From NCBI GenBank assembly GCA_016987375.1, contig PJRA01000034.1, positions 223,974 to 245,216 of the forward strand: a stretch of 21,243 nt of DNA. The letters run 5' to 3'. Positions 9,779-18,461 of this stretch are shown here, piece after piece. This DNA is from Brachionus koreanus (lineage: Eukaryota > Rotifera > Eurotatoria > Ploima > Brachionidae). Made by a program: the position numbers and the translations under genes. Under the pieces are notes generated by a model, which worked only from the letters and a program-made list of their open reading frames with translations, was not told where the DNA came from and searched no databases. Position 1 is the stretch's first letter; each line of letters begins with the position of its first letter.

Positions 9779-9791
9779 GTTGCCTAGCAAC
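9779..9791 (+). promoter_or_regulatory. RFX/DAF-19-type X-box of BBS7
   Basis: GTTGCCTAGCAAC fits the X-box consensus as two half-sites, GTTGCC and AGCAAC, with a 1-bp spacer. It is also a perfect inverted repeat, GTTGC-CTA-GCAAC. Its first base lies 101 bp upstream of the BBS7 ATG, within the distance usual for X-boxes of BBS and IFT genes in nematodes (established knowledge). RFX-family factors bind this motif to drive ciliary genes. Confidence 0.8.
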
Positions 9792-9879
9792 AAAATTAGA
9801 ATTAATTAATGTAAGAAAAAAATTTTCTTAATTTTTATATATGATTAATTGATGAGAAAAGTCGACTAAATATCCGGAA

Positions 9880-12800
9880 ATGCTTCAATTGCAATTGAAT
9901 AGGGTCGACTACTGTCAAGTAGGCACCACAAATGCCAAATGCATGAAATTAATGCCAAGTGTACAAAAAGAACTTCAAAGAGTAGTTGTTGGCGATTCGT
10001 CTGGCGTTGTTCAATTGTTTGCCATAAAACAAAAAGAACCTGTGAACATTTTCAAAAGTCTGCCGTCCAAACGAATAACGCGTGTCGAATTGGCTGGAAA
10101 ATTTAACGATGTTTATGATCGCATATTTGCCTCTAGTCTCTCGACAGTCACTGGCTATAGCAAAAAAGGCAAGCAGTTTTTTAGTTTCGAGACTAATATG
10201 ACAGAGCCGATCAGGTCTATGAGTGTAATGGGTGACAATTTGTGCATAACAGGAAGCTATGTATACAATTGTTACAAAAATTCTCAAGAATCGGCATATT
10301 ATTTGTGTCCAGACAAAATAAATGACGTCATTTGTTTACCATTAACTTCGGCTGATTCGAAAATAATTCCAATTTTAGCATGCAATGATCGCACTCTCAG
10401 AGTCTTAGATGTAAATTAAAGTCCTTATTTTTAAAAAAAAATTTTTTAATTTTTTTTAATTAGGATAGCATTGTTTTGTATGAAACTGAAGTTGCTGGAC
10501 CTCCAAGTACACTCGCTTTGCATAATAGAGATGCAGGCCTGTCCGGCAACGAAATAGTCTATGGAACTTCAGATGGTAAAGTTGGTCTCTTGGAAATGAA
10601 TGCTGATGAACCATTACCCAAATGGGAATTAGCTAATGATAGACGTTTGGGCGGAATTAGTTGTTTGGATAGCTATGATATCACTAGCGATGGTATATTA
10701 GATTTACTAGTCGGCAGAGAAGATGGTACAATTGAAGTATATGGCTATGATTCAATGGACAATCCTGAACTCAGATACACTTATGTAAATATTTAATAAT
10801 TGTATTTTTCCAAACGTATTGAGACTAATTTTTGTCACCATCACTTATGCAAAGCTTGGGTACTTTTTTTTAATGAGAGATTTTTTTAAGTAGAAAAAAA
10901 GGAGTGTCTGAATTTATGAAACATGTTTGTTGTGATCATCTAACGGGTGCCCAATAATGCTTGTCCGAAACTTAAATCAGAAAAAATATATGATCGGTTA
11001 AAGATCAAATTTTGAAAAATTAAGAACAGTTTTATACACAATTTTACCTTTTTTTTCGAAAATTTTGATGGTTTTTGATTTTTTATTTTTCGTTTATGTT
11101 CTGGGCTCAGATTAGGTGACACATACCATGACCTCATATTGTTATAGGTAGTCAAGTAAATTAAAATAACAATTTGATATACCATTTATACAGAATTTTA
11201 TTTTGATTATAATCAAAAAACATCAAATTTTCAAAAATTAATTAAAAAAGTGAATATTTAGTAGAATGATCGTTTTTTTTTTTAAATACATTTTTATCAA
11301 AACTAGATATTGATCTGAAATATTACACATGTATTATTTAGAATATAAATTATTAAATGAATGTCTAAAATATATGAAAGTTTGATTTTAGGGACTTTTT
11401 TACGAGTATTGGTCCATTTCATAGATGACTTTTTTACAACAATTTTAGTAGTAGTAGTAGTGTAAACTGCAGCCTAAAGGTTTTCTAAGCATGGCTCTAA
11501 AGAGCCATCCAGCTATAAAGTTTCGCTTTAAAACTATATAAACTCTTTGCAATTACTACATCTTCCGAGATTTTATTCCATCCATTTACGACTCTATTTG
11601 TAAAAAAGTTAAATCTCGGAAGACAGTCCTTTATTCTTTCACGAGTAAGACAATAGCTTTTTCAGCTACCAGATTTTGTGTTGATTTCTTTATTAAATTC
11701 AATTTTTTCATAATTGTTTACCAATTTGAACATCTGGATTAGATCAACTCTTAATCTATCAACTTTGTTGCTCTTCGCTGAACTGGCATTGTGAATTTTA
11801 GAACAAAAAACAAAATTAAAATAACTTTTTTTCTGTCGGTCTAAAAATCGTTCTGCAAAATATATCAGCTGATACAAGGTATGTATCACTCAAATTTAGT
11901 CCGTGCAAAAACTGTGCGATTTAATTTAATATTTTTTTAATTCATATACTTTTTGCACCATTGCAGAATTTTTACACAGACTAAATTTGGATGATAGATA
12001 CCTTGTATCAGCTGATACATTTTGCAGAACGGTTTTTAGACCCTTAGAAAAAAAGTTATTCTAATTTTAAATTTTTGTTTTTTGTTCTAAAATTCACAAT
12101 GCCGCTGAACTCTCTCAAGTTCATTTATGTCTTTTTCTGTATAAGAACACCAAGCACTGACAGCATATTCCAGCTGTGGTCTAACCATTGAACAATACAA
12201 TAATTTTAAAATCTCGCTACAAGGATACTTAAATGCTTTCCTAATTAAGCTTAACCATTTATTTGCAACATTTTATTTTAATATAAAGGTGCTATAAAAA
12301 GTATATCGTTTAAAAACTAAATACCAAAGCTACAATTTGATCCATAATACTTAATAGTTGTACAACGATATGCTGAAAAAACTGAAATTTTGTTTGAGGA
12401 TACATTTCGGGATAAGAAAAACTTAAAGTTAGGCAAAGGTAAAAACAGTGATAAGCAAAAATCAAATCGACAAAATCAAAAGTGTTATCCTCACAAAGAA
12501 TTTTGACCAAAAAGAAGCACCAAAAAGGATCATGGGTTGGTTAAGAGACCATCTCAATGAAGGTTATGTTGAAATGGATTCAGTCCAGTTTAATAACTTT
12601 ATTCAACAACAAAAGAAAATAAGAGATGATTACATTAATTTAGATTTAGTAGGCTTAAAGAATTGGGTTGAAAGTAGAGGTCAAATTCCGGATAACAAGT
12701 TCTACTTGTACTAATTTTTTACTTTAGTGTTATGTGTTTTCATACTAAATTTATTTTTATTAGATAATTGTATCAGATATTTTTTTCTATTTTTTATTAG

Positions 12801-15330
12801 ATATTATTTAAAATAAATTAGATACTAAAATAATTTTTAGTCATAAATATATGTTACGGTATGAAAATAACCGTTACAACCATTTAAATTGATATACTTG
12901 CTAGTATCCTGATTTTAGATCAAGTGCAGTGAATCATTTTGAATCTTTCATTCTATCAATGACACCGGTAATATTAGGCAAAGGTCATCTTCCAGTTAAA
13001 GTATTTTCGTTTAGCTTTCTATAATCAATGCAGACTCGTTTGCTTCCATCTTTTTTTGGAACCACAATTACTGGAGAGGACCAAGCTGATTTTTCCATCT
13101 ATCATTTTATTTTGAAGCTAAATGTAAATTCAATTTGTTTAAGAAAATAAATTCTCTAATTTAGTACATATGTGTTAACTTTCATAGTTTTTGTACATTT
13201 TTATATACCTCGATCGCTTTTACAGTGTATTTTTTTCCTGGCATTAAAAGTCTTCTTTTTGTTACTTTATCTTGGAGTCAATGTTAAATTCATTTAACTT
13301 TCTTTTTATTAACAAATCCTGGCCCTATTTACAAAAGGACACAAAAGAACACTTTTAATGTCTAGAAGGAAAGAATTGCTATATTAAGTACACAAAAGAG
13401 CATAAAAGAACTCTAGATGTTTATATTTTTTTTCTTGTTCAGTGTCAATCCATGCTTATAGTACCCGATTTAATTTGATTATTTGCAAGTTCGTGATCAA
13501 AGTTGTACTTGTGACAAACCGAAAAAACAAAAATTTTTTTTCAAAACATTAAAAATTTATTCCTTAATCTCTAAAAAAAAAAACAAATCATATGACATAC
13601 AATTTGGTCTATAAAAGTTTTATTTAAAAAATATTGAAAAAAATTTAAGAAAAGAGATGAATTTATATTTCAAAACCTCATTAATTTTGTTTAGCATTGA
13701 GTCTACTTAGTTCTAGAAAATATTTTTTATACACATTATAAGCTTCTGTCTGACAATCTCTTTTTTTGGCTAGCTTGTTAAATTTTAAAGCCGATTTAAA
13801 TATATTAGAAAGAGATATTTTTTTTTGGAAAGCAAAATTTTAATTAAAAAAAAATTTATTAAAGAATGGTAACGAAGGAATTACATCAATACAGGGAGGT
13901 TGTATTGGCACATCAGGCTATGACGAAATTGTAGTCTCAACATACAACGGTTGGATATTTGGTCTGACAAGTGAGAGCTTCAATAAAGAATTGAGCGCTC
14001 TTCCAGCTACTCTATCAGTCGACAAAGACTCTAGTGCTAAAATGAACAAATTAAAGTAAAATAAAACTAACATGATAATGATAAAATTTGTATTATAAAA
14101 AATTCTAAAAGATCTGAGCTGGACAAATTACAAAGTCAAGTTGTAAAGATGCGAAATGTTTATCAATCGACACTGTCTAATCCGAATTCTTTGTCTCAAT
14201 TGAAAACATTTCAAATAAACAATAGATTTGAACTTAATAGAGATGATGCTAGCTACACGCTATCAATAGAAGCCGAGGTTCCAATAGATAATGTGCTGTT
14301 GCAATGCGATGTGCCTATTGATTTACTAGACTCGGAAAAAAACTCATGTGTAGTTAGCTATAGTGAATGCGACGAGAATGTAAAGTTATTTTTGCAATTA
14401 AGAAATTTTTAAAAAAACTAAAAAAAAAAAAAAGGATGGAAATTTTGTTTTGGTAACATATCGCTGTCAGGCCAACACAACTCGCTTGGACATTAAAATT
14501 CGAACCATTGAGGGCCAGTATGGAATGCTGCAAGCCTATGTGACATCTAGGATTCAGCCCAAAAACTGCTTGGTCAAACAATATGTCATTAAACCACTGT
14601 CTCTTCATCAAAGAACTCATTTAATTGACGATAAACGGCCAATCAATAAACTTAAGCTGAGTGGCAATTTTAGCTTGGCCGAAATCCACTCGTGGCTTTA
14701 TTATTCCATTCCGGAAATACCAGAAAAAGTACCGGCTGAAAATGAAATAAAATTTTATTTCATCAACACATTCTTGGGCTCACAACTTGAAATTAATTAC
14801 AAGTAAAGAGAAACAAAAAATAATTTTTTCTTTTTATTTTGGATAATTATTTTTTAAGACAAAATGAGGCAATTTTTATGTCTGAGAATGTGTCCACTAT
14901 ATCAATATTGAAAGATGTGTTGTCAAAAAAAGCTACTGACAAAAAAGTTGTCTTAAACATCGATTTGGAAACCACACCTGAGTCCACTTTATACACACTT
15001 AAATGCATTCATCCAATGATTGATTATCACATGCTTTTGGCAAAAAAAGTTCATCTCATCGATGCACTGAAAGAACTTGCTGTCAATGAAAACAACACAA
15101 ATTTTTTGACGCCTGAATATCAGGAGATATTGGAAAATGCGGAACGATACAAAGAAGAGTATAAGCGTTCACCGTCTCATTTGGAACGCTTGTATGGAAT
15201 GATCACTGATTTGTACATAGACAAGTTTAAATTTATTGGACAAAATGTCAAGAATAAAGTTAGTCTTTTAGTCGAAAAGTTGGATAACTATGAACTTGAT
15301 GAACTTATTAAATTTTTTCAAAATTCTTAA
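9880..15330 (+). CDS. BBS7: BBS7, BBSome subunit (complete, six exons)
   Basis: Subunit of the BBSome, the coat complex that moves membrane proteins in and out of cilia. Exons: 9880-10410, 10464-10784, 13865-14055, 14112-14379, 14435-14802, 14859-15330; intron phases 0,0,2,0,2; 716 aa against 715 in human. Exons 1-3 encode the N-terminal beta-propeller (about 1-325), with [47 protein letters not shown] and [12 protein letters not shown] near-matching the vertebrate protein. Residues 335-370 form the coiled-coil linker. The rest is the GAE/platform part ([15 protein letters not shown]-like [39 protein letters not shown]) and the C-terminal helices ([29 protein letters not shown]). No domain is missing. 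AATAAA is at 15359-15364. The start at 9880 gives [11 protein letters not shown], matching the family N-terminus. Only the second intron is large (3080 bp). Confidence 0.97.
11447..12275 (-). pseudogene. 5'-truncated LINE 3' end, split by a MITE
   Basis: The minus strand reads [15 protein letters not shown], then [18 protein letters not shown], then [13 protein letters not shown], stopping at the MITE. Beyond it come short LINE-like segments ([12 protein letters not shown]), then [16 protein letters not shown] and [14 protein letters not shown] with a stop. These are the conserved C-terminal blocks of non-LTR retrotransposon RTs (SLVRPHLEYA, VQRRATK, RVVNxWN). A (TAC)n tail, seen as TAGTAGTAGTAG at 11447-11461, ends the element as a LINE microsatellite tail would. 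Several frame breaks are present. Deleting the MITE and one target duplication restores the VQRRATK motif. Confidence 0.82.
11785..12103. mobile_element. MITE copy 2, 319 bp, 8-bp target duplication GCTGAACT
   Basis: Perfect 8-bp duplications GCTGAACT lie at 11777-11784 and 12104-12111. The termini are inverted: GGCATTGTGAATTTTAG on the left and its complement on the right, followed by A-rich arms and AGAAAAAAAGTTAT. The pairing covers most of the element (TATCAGCTGATACA and ACAAGGTAT also occur in both arms). The centre has GCAAAAACTGTGCGATTTA, shared with copy 1 apart from one base. It has no coding capacity and was inserted into an already dead LINE copy. Confidence 0.9.
12448..12714 (+). 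other. Orphan open frame inside BBS7 intron 2 (possible exon)
   Basis: An 88-codon frame starting at GTG, ending TAA at 12714 and open back to 12433. Composition is mixed and protein-like ([34 protein letters not shown]), unlike the A/T runs around it. The first ATG is only at codon 29, so it is not a convincing stand-alone gene. AG dinucleotides at 12431-12432 and 12437-12438 would place it in frame after BBS7 exon 2 (phase 0). That would make it an alternative terminal exon that cuts BBS7 short. It could equally be a captured gene or transposon fragment. I do not recognise the sequence. Confidence 0.4.
12880..13105 (-). pseudogene. Ty3/gypsy-type reverse transcriptase relic
   Basis: The minus strand shows the start of an LTR-retrotransposon RT domain: [16 protein letters not shown], then [14 protein letters not shown], and further on [10 protein letters not shown]. 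The order and spacing are those of gypsy-type polymerases upstream of the catalytic YxDD block. At least three in-frame stops interrupt it, and no other part of the element (catalytic block, protease, integrase, LTRs) was found. It is a short dead fragment. Confidence 0.85.
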
Positions 15331-15908
15331 ATATTAAGTCATATTATTTTACAAATTTAATAAATTTAAAAAAAAATTTAAAATTTTGACTTTATTTTTT
15401 AAAAAAGCTTTAGATAGCAGCTGAACAGGTTAATATTTTACTGTTTAACTTATTTTTAGAAAATAAAATTCAAGTAGCAAAATAATTAATTTTCAAAATA
15501 AATAGTTTTCAAAAAGACTACCTCTTTGTTATCATGAGCTGAAGGAAATCGTCTAAAGTGTTCTAAATAATATACCAAAATCCATTTTAGAGAACTTAGT
15601 AGACTCAATACCCAAAAAAAATTAATGAGTGTTTGAAAAAAAATGGCGGTTTAACATGTTATTAGAAGCATTATTCAACTCGTTTCTTAACTTTTTCACA
15701 ATTTAAAAATTATGCAATTTGGATTGTCTTTTCAGTCCATTTTTTTTATTTTTATCTAATTGAATAAAGAATTTAGGCGACAAAATATGGTTTCAATATA
15801 TCAAAAAGAATTAAAAAAAAATGAGTCCAAAAAAATTTTTATTTATTTCTATAAAAAAAATGATCAAACTTATAAAAAATTATCATTTATTCGCTCATTT
15901 TACTTTTT
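15331..15908. other. Intergenic, BBS7 3' end to mucin-like gene 3' end
   Basis: Convergent 3' ends. It contains the BBS7 poly(A) signal and, near 15838-15848 and 15885, TTTATT strings that could serve the minus-strand gene. Otherwise it is AT-rich with no feature. Confidence 0.6.
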
Positions 15909-16184
15909 TTAAAATAGCTGACAAATTAAAATATAAAATATTGGTAGAGCATAAAATAGATTATTTAATTTCAAATTGGCTGAAAGGTTTTTAGTGGTAG
16001 TTTTTGATGATCCAGTTGATGATGATGTAGGTTTTGTAGTAGGAGATGAAGCTCCGGTTGTTGATGATGATGTAGGTTTTGTAGTAGGAGATGTTGAAGG
16101 TGATTTGGAGTTCAGTGATTTTGCCATACAATGAAGGCTAATTGACAAAATTAAAAAAATGCTGAAGAAAATATTAAATTTCAT
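15909..16184 (-). CDS. Small secreted mucin-like, probably GPI-anchored protein
   Basis: A 91-aa single-exon frame starting at the ATG at 16184; the frame is open slightly further upstream but lacks another ATG. Residues 1-21 form a signal peptide (MKF then a long Ile/Leu/Phe core, ending HCMA). Residues 25-65 are almost only Ser, Thr, Pro, Lys and Gly, with two copies of SPTTKPTSSST, a dense O-glycosylation target. Residues 76-91 (FYALPIFYILICQLF) are hydrophobic to the very end, preceded by small and polar residues (NLSAN), the layout of a GPI-attachment signal. The architecture predicts a short glycosylated stalk on the cell surface. The family is not identified; such proteins evolve too fast for recognition by eye. 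Confidence 0.7.
   Translation of the reverse strand: MKFNIFFSIFLILSISLHCMAKSLNSKSPSTSPTTKPTSSSTTGASSPTTKPTSSSTGSSKTTTKNLSANLKLNNLFYALPIFYILICQLF
16015..16093 (-). repeat. Tandem coding repeat in the mucin-like gene
   Basis: A 34-bp string is repeated exactly at 16015-16048 and 16060-16093, a 45-bp period that keeps the reading frame (15 codons). The units encode the Ser/Thr/Pro-rich segment. Perfect identity suggests recent expansion and possible length variation between alleles. Confidence 0.9.
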
Positions 16185-17464
16185 TTTATTTAAAATTTGA
16201 ATAGTGTTAAACAGAAAAAAAAATACCACTTTTAAATACTAATAAGATGATCATTTTGTTGTGATAAAAAAAAATTTTTTTATCAATTTTATTAATAGAA
16301 TATCGCATTTAAACTCTAAGAAATTATTTTACCAAAATGAAAAATATTTGATGCAAATTAAAAACAAGCAATCACAAGCCAAACAATTTTATTTGCTTTT
16401 TTTTTGACTATTTGCATTATCTGTTTAAGATAAAAACATTAATCATTGATATTTAATTTACTATTTATTTTATTTTCTAAATAAACTATTATTGCTTAAT
16501 TTAAAATCATTTTGAATGAAAAAATATTTCTTTAATTTTTTTTCAATTTTGTTAAGCTTATTAAATGGATACTTTTATTGACTTCATTTTTTAAAAAATA
16601 TTGAATAACAATATTAAAAAATATTAAAAATAGATATTTTTGAAAAAAATTTAATACAAATATTTTTATTATTGTATGTTTTAGTTGAACAATTTATTTA
16701 GTATGTTCAACAAAAATTTTTTTGTTAATTTTAATCAGAAATATAGATTTGGAGAAAAATCAAATTTGTTGCGGACTAACTCTGTAGCTCCTCACTCCAC
16801 ATCACTAGTACTTGGCTTATGTCAACAGGCTAACATTAAAATTAAGATTTGTTTTTTGTTAAAAATATATTCTCTTTTGTTAAAATAAAATTGTCTCGAA
16901 TAAAAATGTTTAAACCTTAAAACCGTCTTTTATTTAAAACCTCAACAGTAACTATAAAAAATAACCGTTGGTTCAAGCACCTCCACTTGAAACTTCAACA
17001 CATTTGATGAAAATTGACTAGAAAATCTTATTATGTTTCATTATACCGAGTCATTAAATTTTGCGATCTTTAAAAGGTTCAATATTTTTCAATTTAGCAT
17101 CTTATTTTCTTGAGAAAGATATGGCCAATTTAATCAAGAATTTCATTCTTCAAGAAAGGAATTAAAGAGTCAGTTTTCCATTTAATTTAGTTTATTTATT
17201 ATAAAAAATTGAAACAAAGAGCGGAGTGATTTTTCGACCAATTTTATTTGACTCGTTTTTTTACTTTTTTTTAATGAAAATAAAATTTTTTTTAATAAAA
17301 ATTGAATAATTTTTAAATAATATTTTTAATTTTTGATATGATTGAAAAAAATTTATAAAAAACGATTAAATTTATTGAATAGAAAAAAAAATTAAATAAG
17401 TTTTTTTAATTTTAACATTTTTGTTTTTTGGTTCTAAAACTTAAAAGAAGAAAAGAAAGAACAA
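16185..17464. other. Long AT-rich intergenic stretch
   Basis: Mostly A/T runs. A patch at 16765-17000 is less AT-rich and contains AATAAA at 16884-16889 and 16899-16904. It resembles an LTR in texture, but I could not find matching ends or a target duplication. A frame at 16685-16888 lacks an early ATG and is not supported as a gene. Confidence 0.5.
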
Positions 17465-17910
17465 AAGTAATTCATAAGAGCCTTCCGGTAGTGTTGTAAG
17501 GCGGACTCATGGAGGCATACATGGACTGGATCTATGAACGGTCCAGGCCTAGGCCTAAATTAGTATCTTATTGTTTCATAATTTTCGAAATTATTTTGAA
17601 TAATTCTGCATATTATGAGTGAAAAAAATTTAATTTAAAATTTTATAAAAATAAGTATTAATAATTTGAGAAGCTAAAAGTTTTTATTTTAGATTTTAAT
17701 TTTTTTGTCAAATCCTAGGATCGAACCGGGACGGATCCGTAAATATCAGACTGACAAACAGTCATAGACAAAGAAAAAGACACTCTCAACCATTTTGGTA
17801 AGTTGCGTCCAGACGGTTCCGTTCCGATAAAAATTGAGATCAGACACAAAACCGTGAGTACGGTAATAACCAGAGGGTAATAGCCAACACTACCCTCCGG
17901 TCATTGAGTG
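17465..17910 (-). repeat. GC-rich, hairpin-forming island, probable SINE-type element
   Basis: Two GC-rich blocks (17465-17560 and 17705-17910) stand out from the surrounding AT-rich DNA. Their outer edges are inverted: CCGGTAGTGTTG on the left, CCGGAGGGTAGTGTTGG reversed on the right. The right block contains successive hairpins: 17869-17901 (11-bp stem), 17851-17864 (ACCGT/ACGGT) and ACGGTTCCGT at 17813-17822. In the 11-bp stem the single non-Watson-Crick pair is A-C on the plus strand but U-G on the minus strand, favouring a minus-strand RNA. It also includes a tRNA-like segment. No flanking duplication was found, so the limits are approximate. Confidence 0.5.
17707..17800 (-). ncRNA. tRNA-like segment with A and B boxes (SINE head)
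   Basis: On the minus strand, TGGTTGAGAGTG (17792-17781) resembles an A box and GGTTCGATCC (17727-17718) resembles a B box. They are about 53 bp apart, as in tRNAs with a long variable arm (Leu or Ser type). A GACTG/CAGTC stem between them mimics an anticodon arm, and the T arm can fold with one mismatch. The acceptor stem pairs poorly, so this is not a functional tRNA. It is better read as the pol III promoter head of a tRNA-derived SINE. Confidence 0.5.
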
Positions 17911-18461
17911 TTAAGAAAATTATGAAATCTTGGTATTGTTACGACAATAGAAATCAATTGTTTAAACAAAATGAATCAGTTCAGCCAGTTGTGAAAAGCA
18001 TTTCCAATTTTGTATCAATTAAACATTTTCTCCATTTTCTAATAAAAAAAAAAAAATTTATATTTAAACGTTTTATTGAATAAAAATTATTGATTTGATA
18101 AAGTAATCTAATAGTACAATAATAATAACTATATTAGAAAGGTGTGAAATAAAAATTGTCTGTTATTTTAACAAAGACTGTTTAAAAAAAAATTCAGATG
18201 ATTTTTTATTAAGCGCTATTTATTAAGTAAACTCAGATCAAGGACATGTCTTGTCTGTTTAATTAAATTAAAATACGTTTTGCTAAAATTTGGCTCCAAA
18301 AAAAAAAAATTTTTTGAAAAAAAATCAGCATAAAATATTGTGCTTTGTTGAAAAAAAATTAAAAAAAAAATTAAAACTGTACAGTGCTTAGCAAAAGAAG
18401 CGTTAAGGATAGTAGTAAAATATTTTAAAAATTCATATTTTTTAAAATTTACATAATAAAC
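17911..18461. other. AT-rich upstream region of the TEX14-like gene
   Basis: Only A/T-rich sequence with long A runs around 18040, 18300 and 18360. The 5' leader and promoter of the downstream gene must lie here, but no specific element is recognisable. Confidence 0.5.

Larger units (their letters stand above)
10785..13864 (+). other. Large intron 2 of BBS7
   Basis: GTAAAT donor, AAAG acceptor; 3080 bp against 53-56 bp for the other introns of this gene. It holds a LINE 3' end interrupted by a MITE, an orphan open frame and a gypsy-type relic, listed separately. 10785-11440 and 13110-13860 are AT-rich with nothing I can identify, apart from a short repeated ACACAAAAGA(A/G) motif near 13350-13410. 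Confidence 0.8.

Noticed and set aside
12310..12510. Minus-strand frame of 66 codons next to the orphan ORF.
   Set aside because: Composition is poor and it overlaps the better plus-strand frame; no family signal.
12840..12885. Imperfect inverted repeat TGTTACGGT / ACCGTTACA as a transposon end pair.
   Set aside because: The arms are 9 bp with a mismatch and an 8-bp loop, too short, and no target duplication surrounds them.
16685..16888. Open frame of 67 codons in AT-rich intergenic DNA.
   Set aside because: It starts with a non-ATG codon, has low-complexity ends and no recognisable domain; it may be part of an LTR-like patch but no ends could be matched.
17707..17800. A functional tRNA gene on the minus strand.
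   Set aside because: The acceptor stem does not pair properly and the T stem carries a mismatch; only the promoter boxes are tRNA-like.
17795..17805. Minus-strand CAACTTACCAA resembles the end of the rotifer spliced leader and the 5' end of U1 snRNA.
   Set aside because: Only about 11 bases match from memory. The expected Sm site, stem-loops and 5' end position are not found, and the segment lies inside a repeat-like island.
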